Positions 1 to 9,989 of a stretch of DNA of 64,000 bases are shown here, piece by piece. The notes under the pieces were generated by a model. The model saw only the letters and a list, made by a program, of their open reading frames with translations. It did not search any database and was not told the DNA's origin. Position 1 is the first letter of the stretch, and each line of letters starts with the position of its first letter. A program made the translations under genes and the position numbers. This stretch comes from Metellina segmentata (Eukaryota > Arthropoda > Arachnida > Araneae > Tetragnathidae), in contig OX375876.1 in the NCBI GenBank assembly GCA_947359465.1, positions 120,895,444 to 120,959,443 of the forward strand. Reading direction: 5' to 3'.

Positions 1-385
1 GATGAAATGTTGTTGTTGTCGTGCGGGCCATATATGGCCCGATTGGGGGTGCCATTGCCTCGGAGTGTTGGTCTTCTTCATGCATGACACATCCGTTTTA
101 CAGGAAAGTCCCTTTCACTCACACCTATCTTAATTTAGATCCCAATCAGAGGCCGATAACCCCCTGATCAGGTACCCCCAGAGGTATTGATTTGGTATGG
201 GAACATGGGGGACTTTGTGACCAAGAACTATTTAACTTGCCCCAGCCACCATTAGCGAACACGACGGTCTTTAGCCAGGTCCAAGCGCCGATCACGCAAC
301 CATCAGACTTGCAGGCTCCGCTGAGGACAGAACCCACAACCCTTCCTATGCGAGCCCGACGCAATACTGACTGAGCTATCTATTT
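1..385 (-). mobile_element. tRNA-derived SINE, family A (runs into window edge)
   Basis: Read on the minus strand, this begins with a tRNA-like head: an A-box-like stretch (TAGCTCAGTCAGTA) and a B-box-like stretch (GGGTTCTGTCCTC). A body of about 300 bp follows, ending near the window edge in ACAAC repeats. The same body occurs on the plus strand at 36312-36770, and the two copies align closely until their last ~100 bp, where the 3' parts differ. The head suggests RNA polymerase III transcription with mobilisation by a partner LINE. That is family knowledge and is not shown here. The short open frames on both strands are incidental. Confidence 0.8.
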
Positions 386-639
386 GATGAAATGGCAGCA
401 CAGATTAGAAAAGGCGTGAGTTTCGAGTGCCGCACGTTTATTTCTACAGTAGACGAGGACAAGCATCATAAATAACAGATAGTATGTACAGGGTGGCAAA
501 GTGGGTAATGTTTGAAACGAATAGAAATTAAATTTCAAAACACATAAAAGGGATGAAAAGATTTTAATGATATATATCGAAATTAAATAGTGGACACTTA
601 ATGATAAAGAGGTTGAAAGTGACCGTCTTATTTAACAAG

Positions 640-1085
640 GACAGCAGTGAGGCGATTCAGAAATCCATCCATCACGCGTGAACAGACTTCGATGTCAATC
701 GTGTCGACTGCAGTTGTAACGACAGTTTTCAATTCAGGAAGTGTCTTAGCACTTGTCTGCCACACTTTGCTCTTCAAATAACCCAACACGAAGGTTTAAA
801 TCCGGGGAATAGGGCGGCCATTCAATACTACCTTGTAAGTGCGATGGGTAATCCAACCAATAATTCCACCGTGAAAATACTCATTGGGCACTTCGAAAAT
901 TTCCGTTGTACGATGTGGTCTTGCACCATCCTGCATAAACCAATGACCATGGACCAAGTCATTACCGTGAAGAAAATGTATTCACTCCCCGTCCGGAAAC
1001 TGTCTTTATTTTGTAGCGTTAAAAGTGCCGTTGATGAAAACTGGGCCATACACACATCATGGGAGGATATTGCGCACCACACAAG
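640..1085 (-). pseudogene. Mariner/IS630-type transposase, C-terminal half, broken
   Basis: Minus-strand translation gives, across several frames, VWCAISSH, then GPVFINGTF, then FMQDGARPHRTTEIFE, then EWPPYSPDLN, then GYLKSKVW. These are the hallmark segments around the second and third catalytic acidic residues of IS630/Tc1/mariner DDE transposases. The D of MQDGARPH and the D of SPDLN are visible. At least two frameshifts, in-frame stops and a short deletion between SPDLN and GYLK prevent expression. The N-terminal DNA-binding half and the first catalytic Asp are absent. It lies inside the TIR-bounded element at 489-1625. Confidence 0.82.
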
Positions 1086-1139
1086 AAATTACCTACTGTA
1101 ATGATCGCGCACCAAGTTTGGCCTCACTTGATCGCAGCT

Positions 1140-1580
1140 AGCGCCATCTATTAGACTTTTGTGTGGACATCTTTGGAAATGAGATTGCTGATGATATGGC
1201 GAAGAGAGGCTCGGTGGAACTGTCTGCATCAGGAAAATCAAGGACTTAAAGGTGTAGAGGGTTCCCCAACCCATGGATGGTATCGGAGGGACGGTCTAGG
1301 TGGATCAATTGGCCTTTCTTGTGATAGAGTCGACCAGATGGCGCTGTCTAGATTTGCTAGTGATCACTCGCGGGGCTGGTTTTAGAACCATGGTATCAAA
1401 AGGTTCCGGTATGCTCTAAATGTGATGAGGAGAGTGCATCGCCAGAGCACATCCTCTCTTGTCTCCAGCTCTCAAGGGAGTTTTTTGAGAAGGGTCCTTT
1501 GCAGGTCCTTGACTTTTGAGGGTGTGGGGACTCGTGGATGCTGTTCAGCTGTCGCTAGTCCGTGAAGAACTAGTAACAAC
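1140..1580 (+). pseudogene. RNase H/C-terminal fragment of a non-LTR retrotransposon
   Basis: Plus-strand frames read FGNEIADDMAKRGS, which matches the end of RNase H domains (GNExAD...AK). Further on they read VCSKCDEESASPEHILSC, a C-x2-C...H-x4-C zinc-binding tail typical of Jockey/R1/I-like polymerases. A frameshift and stops separate the segments. It lies between the two TIRs of the mariner-like element and runs opposite to that element's transposase, so its origin is separate. No reverse transcriptase motif is seen on either side. Confidence 0.72.
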
Positions 1581-1689
1581 AACTTAGACCTTTCTTTTTC
1601 AAACATTACCCGCTGGGCCACCCTGTACAAGAATAATTGAGGATTAATATAACGGAGCAGGGGACACACATATAGTCATAGTGAGTGGG

Positions 1690-2048
1690 GAGGTCAGGAA
1701 AGCCCTGGGTGCTGATTCCACTAGGGAATATTGCACCAAACCCCATTGTTTTTAGACACTCCTGTCAAAGAAAGCCAGATTCCTTAAGAAAGGCTTGACA
1801 GGTTCTTCATGAATTGTATCAAGTTCTGTTCCAAGACCTAGACTTGAGTGCCTTATGTGAAGCAGAGCTTCGCATTCAAAAACTATATGGTGGGCTGTTT
1901 CCTACACCATATTGCATTTCCTGCATAGAGGTTCTTCTTTAAAGATTATCATCCTATGAAGGTGTTTTCTTAGGTGATAATGGCCTGTGAGAAATCCAAC
2001 TATCACCCTCATCTTATCCCTGCTAAGACGAAGGGTCTGAGATGACAG
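1690..2048 (-). pseudogene. Second RNase H/zinc-tail fragment of a non-LTR retrotransposon
   Basis: On the minus strand one frame reads VIVGFLTGHYHLRKHLHR, then LCRKCNMV, a stop codon, then ETAHHIVFEC. This is the familiar end of R1/Jockey-type polyproteins: an LTGHY-type motif after RNase H and then a C-x2-C...H-x4-C cluster. One in-frame stop lies inside the zinc motif and another about 60 codons later. It differs in sequence and strand from the fragment at 1140-1580, so the two come from different elements. It starts 65 bp beyond the right TIR of the mariner-like element. Confidence 0.75.
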
Positions 2049-2552
2049 AAACCACACATATGCCCTCCCTGGAGCACCAACAGGTAGTCCCTTTTTTCCT
2101 CACCACACCCAACCGTAGCTTTTTGGTTGCTGTTAAGAATGGTGATCTCACAGTTAGATTCTTTACGCACAAATTATTTTCATCGAAAACTAATTCCCGG
2201 GATACACAAATGATCTTTGTGTGCTTTTATTTCATTTCTCTACTCACTATTCTCTTATTTCCTTTTCAATACGGAGTCGAAGTAGCCTGCTTGGAAGAGT
2301 AGCGAAATAAAAAAATCGGAGGATTACGAGTTAAAATCCAGCCAGCGACTATAGTGTACATAGGTGGTTGGTGTTTTAAACTTGTCATGGCCTCCAATTT
2401 CCTCCCCTTGGCTTGGTATGAAAGCTTGGGAAGTAGGGTGCATGCTCAGATGTGACATTCTTCTGACGTTGTACAAAATCACGTGTTTTCTTCGTATCTT
2501 TCTCCTTGGGTTTGAATAGCCAGTTTCGTTGAACTATTGTTATTGAATTAAA
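2049..2552. other. AT-rich interval, nothing recognised
   Basis: There is a short open frame at 2042-2302 (86 codons), but it has no recognisable domain and overlaps the edge of the RNase H fragment. No repeat or RNA structure was recognised. Confidence 0.4.
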
Positions 2553-2906
2553 AAACTATAACTTAAAAACTATATTTTAAATACTATCACTTAAAAACTA
2601 TATTTTAAATACTATAACTTAAAAACTATATTTTAAATACTATAACTTAAAAACTATATTTTAAATACTATAACTTAAAAACTATATTTTAAATACTATA
2701 ACTTAAAAACTATATTTTAAATACTATAACCTAAAAACTATATTTTAAATACTATAACTTAAAAACTATATTTTAAATACTATAACTTAAAAACTATATT
2801 TTAAATACTATAACTTAAAAACTATATTTTAAATACTATAACTTAAAAACTATATTTTAAATACTATAACTTAAAAACTATATTTTAAATACTATAAATT
2901 AAAAAA
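2553..2906. repeat. 28-bp minisatellite, about 12.5 units
   Basis: The unit contains ACTATAACTTAAAAACTAT followed by ATTTTAAAT. It repeats every 28 bp with almost no divergence (one unit has CCTAAAA in place of CTTAAAA), which suggests recent expansion. The array is pure A+T apart from one C or two per unit. The right edge decays into shorter ATTTAAAA motifs. Confidence 0.95.
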
Positions 2907-4231
2907 TATATTTAAAAAACTATTTAAACTATTTAAAACTGAATTATAAAATATCAAATACAAACATCCTTCGAGTTTGTTCCCGGAGCGTCGCCAATAG
3001 CCTGTTGTGTTGCACCAGTACGACGTTAATAGAAAAGCCAACCTACCTTGATATTCGTATGCCACAGGCAGAAATTAACTCGAAGGCCTCTTAGTGAGAT
3101 AGTTATGTTCTTTTAGGATTTCTTTTCACCAAAAAATAACCAAATAAATTGTCTGCTTTGGAACTCATTGTTCGACTCCCTAATCCCATTTTTATCTTTC
3201 AACATGGTTTTACTTACATTAATTTGTCTTGCATTTGGCGCAACTTCGCCAAAAGTACCAAAAACAGCCAATCAACCAACAAATAACGAGGCGTAAATTT
3301 ATTCCCCTGCCAACCTTTTAGTCGTAGGTGGCGCAGGTTCGATTTCTCTCTGGGTGCATTTCTTTTCTGTGTCATTAAAATTCTCATGGTGTGTAATTTT
3401 GTCCACTACTTGACGCCCTATACATACGATTAAATGAGGAAGAATTTTATCTACGTGTATCCGAAGCCCTTTTGATGCTCTTACACCTCACCATTTGTCC
3501 GCAGGAAACAGGCATCCTCTCCTGAATCGATATTCGCAGAATGACCACCATAATGCCCATCGATGCAAGCCATTAAACAGGAATCTCTACACCAACACTA
3601 CAAAGCTTCCCTCCAAAACCTTAACCCCGTGTTCAATAGTCGAAGGGAAAGCATTTCTCACTTTGCAACAGCTTTTCTAGCTGTTGAAACCTCATCTGTG
3701 GCCATCTACCCTCTCCAGAGATACGCCCACGAAATGCATTAATGGGTTTGGCCATCTCTTTTGATGTCACTCCCATTTGTGTCCGGCGCTATAAATTTAT
3801 CTGTTTTTCCTTCTTCAAAATGTGTTCGTGTTACAAGTATTGACAGGAAGTTTGCTTTCTCTTTCTATGTCGGTTGGCTGAAGGAGTGTCAATCCATTAA
3901 CTCCGTTAAATAACGATTGAGTTTCTTTATAAATAACTTTTGTATGATTATTTATGGAAACAATTTGTAGACTGTCAAGACAAAATGCAAGTAGCGTTAG
4001 TGCTTTTGTGGTGGAACCTGTTTCCTACACATATTCCGGTTGTGGCGTCACTTGGGTTGTTTTCGAATATGATTTCAGCACGTCGCCAATAGTAATTCTG
4101 TATTGATTTTACAAAAGGTAGTTGGTAAACACCAATTAGATCAAATGTCCAACGCCGTCAGAGCGGCGATGAGCTGCATTTTAAAGTAACTCCAAATATA
4201 TTTATAATTTTAGAGCACTTGGGTAACATTA
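2907..4231. other. AT-rich interval with a SINE tail fragment
   Basis: A stretch at about 2985-3035 (CGTCGCCAATAGCCTGTTG, then ACGACGTTAAT) matches the 3' end of the family-B SINEs, so a severely 5'-truncated copy lies here. A shorter match sits at 4080-4095. The open frame at 3495-3680 has no recognisable domain. No gene was supported. Confidence 0.5.
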
Positions 4232-4400
4232 AAAGAAATACTTGCATTCCATCTGGTTTGTTTTTACAGAAAATTTCCTATCGAAGAAATACTTGTATGC
4301 CATTGGTTTGTTTTTACAGAAATTTCCAATCGAGGAAATACTTCAATTCAATCTGGTTTGTTTAACATAAAATTTCCCAACGAGGAATTCTTCAAGGATG
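4232..4400. repeat. Three ~62-bp direct repeats
   Basis: The motif GAAATACTTG..., then CATCTGGTTTGTTT, then ACAGAAAATTTCC, then a variant of CGAGGAA occurs three times in a row with moderate divergence. No coding potential is seen. Confidence 0.8.
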
Positions 4401-4435
4401 GTTAATTAATGTCTATGGTTGATTAATTGTCCTTG

Positions 4436-4570
4436 TGATTGTCTCTATGAGGCATCTCGTCTTTAGATGAAAACTGACCAGATATTATGAACGAGATATC
4501 AGGTAATTAGAAGATGACTAGCCAGATCTTAATACTGTCAGCATAAAAAGTTGAACAGATACCTCGTCAT
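4436..4570 (+). repeat. GAGATATCTC-family repeat, ~3 degenerate 45-bp units
   Basis: The interval shows the alternating pattern of this family: a CTCGTC or ACGAGATATC core followed by AACTGACCAGAT-like sequence, about every 45 bp. Related copies lie at 36808-38165, 47460-47520, 53110-53260, 54955-55200 and 61765-61848. Confidence 0.7.
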
Positions 4571-4659
4571 CAAAGAGCCATAAATGTAGGGTATGTGAGG
4601 ATACAAATGAAAGGGAGGAAAGATCACTCGAATGCCCCAACGTTGTGACGCTCCTACAC

Positions 4660-5585
4660 ACCTAAAGAAGAAGTATATATAAGAAGAAGATTTATTTATA
4701 AGAAAATGTATATATAAGAAGAAGATGTATATATAAGAAGAAAATGTATATATAAGAAGAAGATGTATATATAAAAAGAAGATGTATATATTAGAAGAAG
4801 ATATATATATATAAGAAGAAGATGTCTATATAAGAAGAAGATGTATTTATAAGAAAATGTATACATAAGAAGAAGATTTATATATAAGAAGAAGATGTAT
4901 AGATAAGAAGAAGATGTATACATAAGAAAAAAATGTATAGATAAGAAGATGTATGTATAAGAAGAAGATGTATGTATAAGAAGAAGATGTATATTTAAGA
5001 AGATGTATATATAAGAAGATGTATATATAAGAAGATGTATATATAAGAAGATGTATATATAAGAAGATGTATACATAAGAAAAAAATGTATACATAAGAA
5101 AAAAATGTATAGATAAGAAGATGTATGTATAAGAAGAAGATGTATATTTAAGAAGAAGATGTATATATAAGAAGATGTATATATAAGAAGATGTATATAT
5201 AAGAAGATGTATATATAAGAAGATGTATATATAAGAAGATGTATATATAAGAAGATGTATATATAAGAAGATGTATATATAAGAAGATGTATATATAAGA
5301 AGATGTATATATAAGAAGAAGATATATATATATATATATAAGAAGAAGATGTATATTTAAGAAGAAGATGTATATATAAGAAGATGTATATATAAGAAGA
5401 TGTATATATAAGAAGATGTACATATAAGAAGAAGATATATATATATAAGAAGAAGATGTATATTTAAGAAGAAGATGTATATATAAGAAGATGTATATAT
5501 AAGAAGATGTATATATAAGAAGATGTACATATAAGAAGAAGATATATATATAAGAAGAAGATATATATATAAAGTTTTATATATA
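4660..5585. repeat. AAGAAGATGTATATAT-type minisatellite/microsatellite
   Basis: About 0.9 kb of AAGAAGATGTATATAT units of 16-19 bp with many variants (TATTT, TACATA, GATATATATA insertions). The long minus-strand open frames here, rich in Tyr, Ile, Ser and His, are translations of this repeat and are not proteins. One strand is almost pure purine plus TA steps. Confidence 0.95.
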
Positions 5586-5970
5586 TCCTGAGTGTATACA
5601 TAAAACTAAAGACGGAAGCACGTAGTTACAAGTTTAAATCTTGTATGTGCTGAAATTTGGTTGATGGCTTCAAATTTCCTGGATTCTTCTCAAATACCGG
5701 CCATCTTCCCCAAGTCCCTCTTGAAAGACATATCCTCCCACACACAGTCCATAGTGGTTGTAATAAAGCAGAACCTCCCATGGTGGGCCAGCGGTAACGC
5801 TATCCTTTACTTTCTCTTCAATTAGTGCTTGAAGGATCTTATGTTTCGTACGCTGGCACTGGAAAGTCTCAAATTAAAATTACTGAAGAGTTTACATCAA
5901 TACTAATCGCATGCCGATTTAGAGCTGATGGTTAACGGTTTCATTAAATTGTTATAATATGCAGTATACA
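5586..5970. other. Unassigned interval
   Basis: No gene, repeat array or structured element was recognised between the minisatellite and the Tc1-like end. Confidence 0.4.
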
Positions 5971-6480
5971 TACGCTATATGGACAAAAGTATTTGGACAC
6001 TGCTGAAATTATGGAGAGGATCCATCTTAGTATTTCCTGGCGCAGAAGACAGGAATACACCCAGGATGGAATACACCTGACAGGAGCATTTTTCCCCCAA
6101 GAAAGGAAAGTTAAATGGAATCCGTAATTGAAGGTTGTTTTGTCGTTTTATAACAAATGGCCATATTTGGTCAAGATAAGCCAAAGAAAAAAATAACGTC
6201 AAGTAAAAGGTGTAGGTAAAAGAGGGATTGTGGTACAGGTAGTAGCATCAAAACAGGAAGCGATCGCTCGGGTAATACGGAAGCACGAAAACTGTGTTTG
6301 GTAAAGACAGTAAACCCCATGGAAAAGGAAATAAAATCAATATAGTATCTCGTGTTCGGAAAGCCCGAACACACAAAAAGGAGTTATGCCCCTGATGGCC
6401 TCAAACTGAAGAAAACCAGCATTGATTAATTATGATCAACGCATTGGTAAGAGTTGCCGTTAACCAAAGAAGCATTTCAA
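5971..6480 (+). pseudogene. Tc1-like element, left end and degenerate transposase start
   Basis: The sequence GCTATATGGACAAAAGTATT, followed by TGGACACTGCTGAAAT, is a typical Tc1-like terminal repeat. It matches the ends of the element at 26195-26750. About 185 bp inside, an ATG at 6158 opens a frame reading MAIFGQDKPKKKITSSKRCR, which resembles the start of Tc1 transposases, before a stop. The following frames are badly eroded and no catalytic motif can be read. No right-hand TIR was found downstream, so the right boundary is approximate. Confidence 0.5.
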
Positions 6481-7490
6481 AAGGCTGTTCAACCTAATCC
6501 ATCCAGGAACGAAACTTCCAACTAAAAGTTTTGAAATGGCCTCTTTTAACAGTTCCATTTCCTGAACTATACGAAGCAAGATATGCATTATTTTCCGGGA
6601 AGAAAGAGTTAAATTGGATCTGAGGTTGAAGGAAACCCGTGAAGTAGAGAGCAGAGGACCTTTTGTTCTGCGAAGGCGAAAAAACAAAGGTGGGCACAAG
6701 TCCCTCACTCGGAATAGAAAAGCTGTTACGGGGAAACACGCGAGCAAAACAAAGAGAAAGAAAGCTCCGCTGCTCAGATACTTCCTCAAAACGTCGAAAG
6801 GAAACTGCATTCTACGAATGTAAACAACAGAAGCGAAAACCGTCAAGTTTACGAGTCGGGAAGGTCGGCGGAAAAAACGCATAAAAAGCCCCAGCAAGAG
6901 AATGGGGCGACTTTGAAAATATGACTTCAGATTTGGCTAAGAACGCGCACTCTCCCTTGCTTAATCCGTCAATGTCAGAGCTTTTATCTGGCTCTCTTGT
7001 GCTGCGTGTTTGCCTTTGAACAAGCCTCCCGGAAATTCTATTTCTTTTCTTTCTTTCGTTTCTTGCTGGTGTTTTTGTGTAGACGGAGGGGTTGAGTGGG
7101 AAAAAAAAAAGAAGGAAGGGAGGAAAAGTCAGGAACATCGTATTCCTTTTTTGTTCCTCGGGTGGCGTTGTTGTTCTTGTTGCAAATCGATGTATTGTTC
7201 TCGCCTGTAGAACACAGGACGTAAACAAAACAGCTGTTAGGGAAAGATAGAGTCACTATGGAGGAAAAGAGTCGGAGTGAAAGGAGAAGTCCCTTTTTCA
7301 AAACGCGGAAAGAAGTAGAGTTGAGATGGTTAAAGAATTTTGGGAGAACGGATTTGTGTTTTTTGTGAGAATACAGAAACGCCTTCTCTCTTCTTTGACA
7401 TTGGAATTCGCAAAGTAGATTCGGTAAGTATGCAAAGTAAAAACGAAGTCGAAACCAACATACAATGATATCTTTAATTTACATTTTCTG
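6481..7490. other. Complex, less repetitive island; possible non-coding regulatory DNA
   Basis: This stretch is less AT-rich than its surroundings and has no match elsewhere in the window. It is rich in purine or pyrimidine runs. Overlapping open frames occur on both strands (for example 6460-6897 minus and 6812-7228 minus), but none shows a domain, and their basic, Lys/Arg-rich or Phe/Ser-rich make-up reflects the purine bias. Regulatory function is only an inference. Confidence 0.25.
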
Positions 7491-7497
7491 TTCTGGA

Positions 7498-7640
7498 AAA
7501 GGCAACAGTGGTATCCCAGTTGTTCGAACAGTGGGCTAGCAACCGATCTAAACTTGTTCCCACCGCCGTCTTGTACGTGGGGTCTGGTGCAGGTTAATTT
7601 TTTCATGGTCTCAAATGTTCTCACGTTGGCGTGGAGTGAG
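7498..7640 (+). mobile_element. Degenerate SINE fragment, tRNA-like head
   Basis: The stretch contains GGTATCCCAGTTGTTCGAAC, then GGTCTGGTGCAGGTTAA, then CTCACGTTGGCGTGGA. These resemble in order the head and the mid-body of the B-tail SINEs at 52688 and 57066. It stops where an oppositely oriented SINE tail begins. Confidence 0.55.
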
Positions 7641-7644
7641 GTTA

Positions 7645-7830
7645 GGTAATTTTTATTAACGTCGTATTAGAGCAACACAGAGGTATATTGACGACGGTCC
7701 GGGATCAATCCCTTAAGGGAAAGATCTGAGGACAACACCACGTAATTTTGAACCACGGTTAGATGATGAGGCAACACCTGAGCTGGCACCCCACTTTCCA
7801 AACTTCCACACCGACCCAACGTGAGAGAGA
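7645..7830 (-). mobile_element. SINE family-B tail, 5'-truncated
   Basis: On the minus strand this reads the shared tail: TGGAAGTTTGGA-like start, a CACCTGAGC segment, GTGTTGTCCTCAGATC and the TACGACGTTAAT end. The tRNA-like head is missing. It is followed by a GAGAGA run. Confidence 0.75.
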
Positions 7831-7839
7831 GAGAGAGAC

Positions 7840-8450
7840 AGAGAAATCGGTTACGAGTACCATTGCAATTTATGCCACACGTTGAGAAAGATAGTATGAA
7901 AACTTCTGCACACCGTATAGAAAAATCCTCTCATCAGTCATAAATTATCACAGATAAAATGTACCTGCTATTGTGCAAATTTGATTCATTGCCACTTTGG
8001 TGATGCCTGACGTTAGTTTTAATATGTTAGCATGTTAAAATGTAATTTTAATAACATGCAATTTACACCATAAGCTAAGAAAGAAATTGTGAACGCATTA
8101 ATCTCCAAAGTATTTAGTTTTATAAGAAAAAAAGTGTGTCTCTTCTCAAGGTCAAGCACAACATAGACAGTTATAAAACATAAAAACCACTGCTTAAGAA
8201 TACCTTTTATTTACCGTTGTTTTGACAATCGTCGTGCTGATATTACAGTAAAAAATCTGTCATATTATACGTCACAATATGTCTATAAAACAGGCTACTA
8301 AAACACTTGGATTCGAGGTTGAACTCAGACCGTTGCCACTAGCTCGTTGTGTTGTTCCATTGTGATGTTAATTAACTGCCAACATACCTGAAACACTTAT
8401 CCCCCGTCTGTATTTAACTTTACAGAAAACCCTCTCCTTAGTGTAAACAA
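7840..8450. other. AT-rich interval with a short SINE tail
   Basis: Apart from a ~50-bp family-B tail end near 8330-8380 (CTAGCTCGTTGTGTTGTTCC), nothing was recognised. Confidence 0.4.
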
Positions 8451-8768
8451 CCGACAATCGGTCTGGTGGTTAAGCTGCTAGCCTCTAGATCTGAGAGTTC
8501 CGAGTTCAAATATGAGCCAGTGCATGGATATTTGTAAGCGTATGCTGTAGAGGCGGTTGGTACATCTTAAATCTATCGTGGCCGAAAGTCCTCATGTTAG
8601 GTTGGTGTGGAAGTTTGGAGAGTGGGGTGCTAGTTCAGGTGTTGCCTCGTCATCTGTCCGTGGTCCAAAATTAAGTGGTGTTGTCTTCGGATCTTTCCCT
8701 TGGGGGATTTATCCCGAACCGTCGTTAGTAGCCCGTTGTGTTGCTCTGGTATGACGTTAATTAAAATT
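8451..8768 (+). mobile_element. SINE family B, nearly full length
   Basis: The head reads CGGTCTGGTGGTTAAGCTGC with a B-box-like GAGTTCAAATATG. The body (GTAGAGGCGGTTGGTACATC) and shared tail end in TATGACGTTAATTAAAAT. It aligns with the best copy at 52688-53006. The short open frame inside is not a gene. Confidence 0.85.
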
Positions 8769-9245
8769 ATCAATTACCAAAACATTCCATGTACATTTTG
8801 AGTAATGTTGCATGAATGTTATATTTATAAAAACAAGTATACTGTCACCAGATGCGAAGACGGACTTCCTGCAAATCTTTCCCATTACAAACAACAATCC
8901 TCACGGTGATTTCTCAAAATTCAAAACTTCTTCACATTATTGAATCCATTATCTCCCCGTCGTCAATAGCCTGTTATGTTGCTCTAGTACGTTGTTAATT
9001 AAAATTTACCAGTTACCAAAGCATTCCAAGTGCATTTCAATTGATCTTGCATGAATGTCTTATATTTATAAAAACAAGTATACTGTCACCAGATGCGAAG
9101 ACGGACTTCCTGCATCGGCAAGCATCTTTCCCATTACAAACAATATTCCTCACAGTGATTTCTCAGAATTAAAAACCTCCACATTATTGAATCAACTATC
9201 ACCCCTTCGTCAATAGCCTATTGTGTTGCTCTAGTACGACGTTAA
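8769..9245 (+). repeat. ~240-bp tandem duplication containing SINE tails
   Basis: Two adjacent units share CATTCCA..GTGCAT, then AAAACAAGTATACTGTCACC, then AGATGCGAAGACGGACTTCC, and each ends in a family-B SINE tail (CGTCAATAGCCTGTT...ACGTTAAT). Parts of the unit recur in reverse orientation at 11520-11660, and in older form in the array at 9990-11655. Thus a SINE 3' end and its flank were duplicated together. Confidence 0.8.
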
Positions 9246-9989
9246 TTAAATTAATTTAACTTAGTGTAAACATAAAACAAATTACCGGAGTACAAATATC
9301 TATTAAAAACTATAATTTATTGACTTTTGCTAATGTTTATTAGTAATTTTAAATTTAAGACACTTGGGAGGTTTGCCATGACAGTTTACTTCACTGGTGT
9401 TGTCCTCGTATCTTTCCCATCTAAATGGATTGTCGGCAATAGCCATTGTGCTGGTCCATCGTGACACTAATTAATTGCCAATTGGCTTCTCAAAATGCGT
9501 AATAGATTGCCTAAACAGTTGCGCCCTCTGTATTTAGCCTCACAGAGAAACGCTCGAATTCAACACGCTACTCTTCACACATGTGCATTAGTTTCCACTT
9601 CTTGGTTATGGAATGAAGCGATGACAAATCGCACAAAGCCCAAACGACAGACCAGCCGACGCCATATCACGCTCTCATGAACAACATCAAATATTCATGG
9701 GGAATAATAACGAATTTAACTGAAACCTGGCAACACTTCCCCTCGCTTAACCCCTGGAACATCGAACCTCATCAATCTGCAGATGTCAACCAATGATCAC
9801 GTTAATGTTCCCGGTGGAGCTTTTCTTAATTGCCTATCCACTTTGAAGGAAAAACTTGTTTTGCGGGAAGTGGTCCTGCGATTAATAAAAATATGAGCAA
9901 TTGTCCCGTGGACTGAAGCGAGGCGATCTTGTTAAATCGCCGATCATGCCCAGAGTTTTGACAAGTGTCTAAATATACTGTTTGGTATG
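9246..9989. other. Interval with SINE-tail remnant
   Basis: A degenerate family-B tail (GGTGTTGTCCTCGTATCTTT, ending ACACTAATTAATTGCC) spans about 9395-9481. The remainder, including the 61-codon frame at 9495-9680, has no recognised identity. Confidence 0.4.

Larger units (their letters stand above)
489..1625 (-). mobile_element. Mariner/IS630-like element with intact TIRs, chimeric interior
   Basis: The ends are inverted repeats of about 28 bp with 3 mismatches (489-516 and 1598-1625). The outermost bases are CAGGGTGG, and a TA dinucleotide flanks each end, as expected for Tc1/mariner insertion. The 1137-bp interior holds only the C-terminal half of a transposase on the minus strand (640-1085). 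Where the N-terminal half should lie there is instead a plus-strand RNase H fragment from a non-LTR retrotransposon (1140-1580). This could be fragment capture or a nested insertion followed by deletion. It is certainly non-autonomous. Confidence 0.85.

Noticed and set aside
4660..5585. Several long minus-strand open frames rich in Tyr/Ile/Ser
   Set aside because: They are translations of an AAGAAGATGTATATAT tandem repeat, present in more than one frame.
6460..7301. Cluster of overlapping frames on both strands
   Set aside because: Purine-biased sequence leaves both strands open; no motif, signal peptide or splice structure supports a protein.
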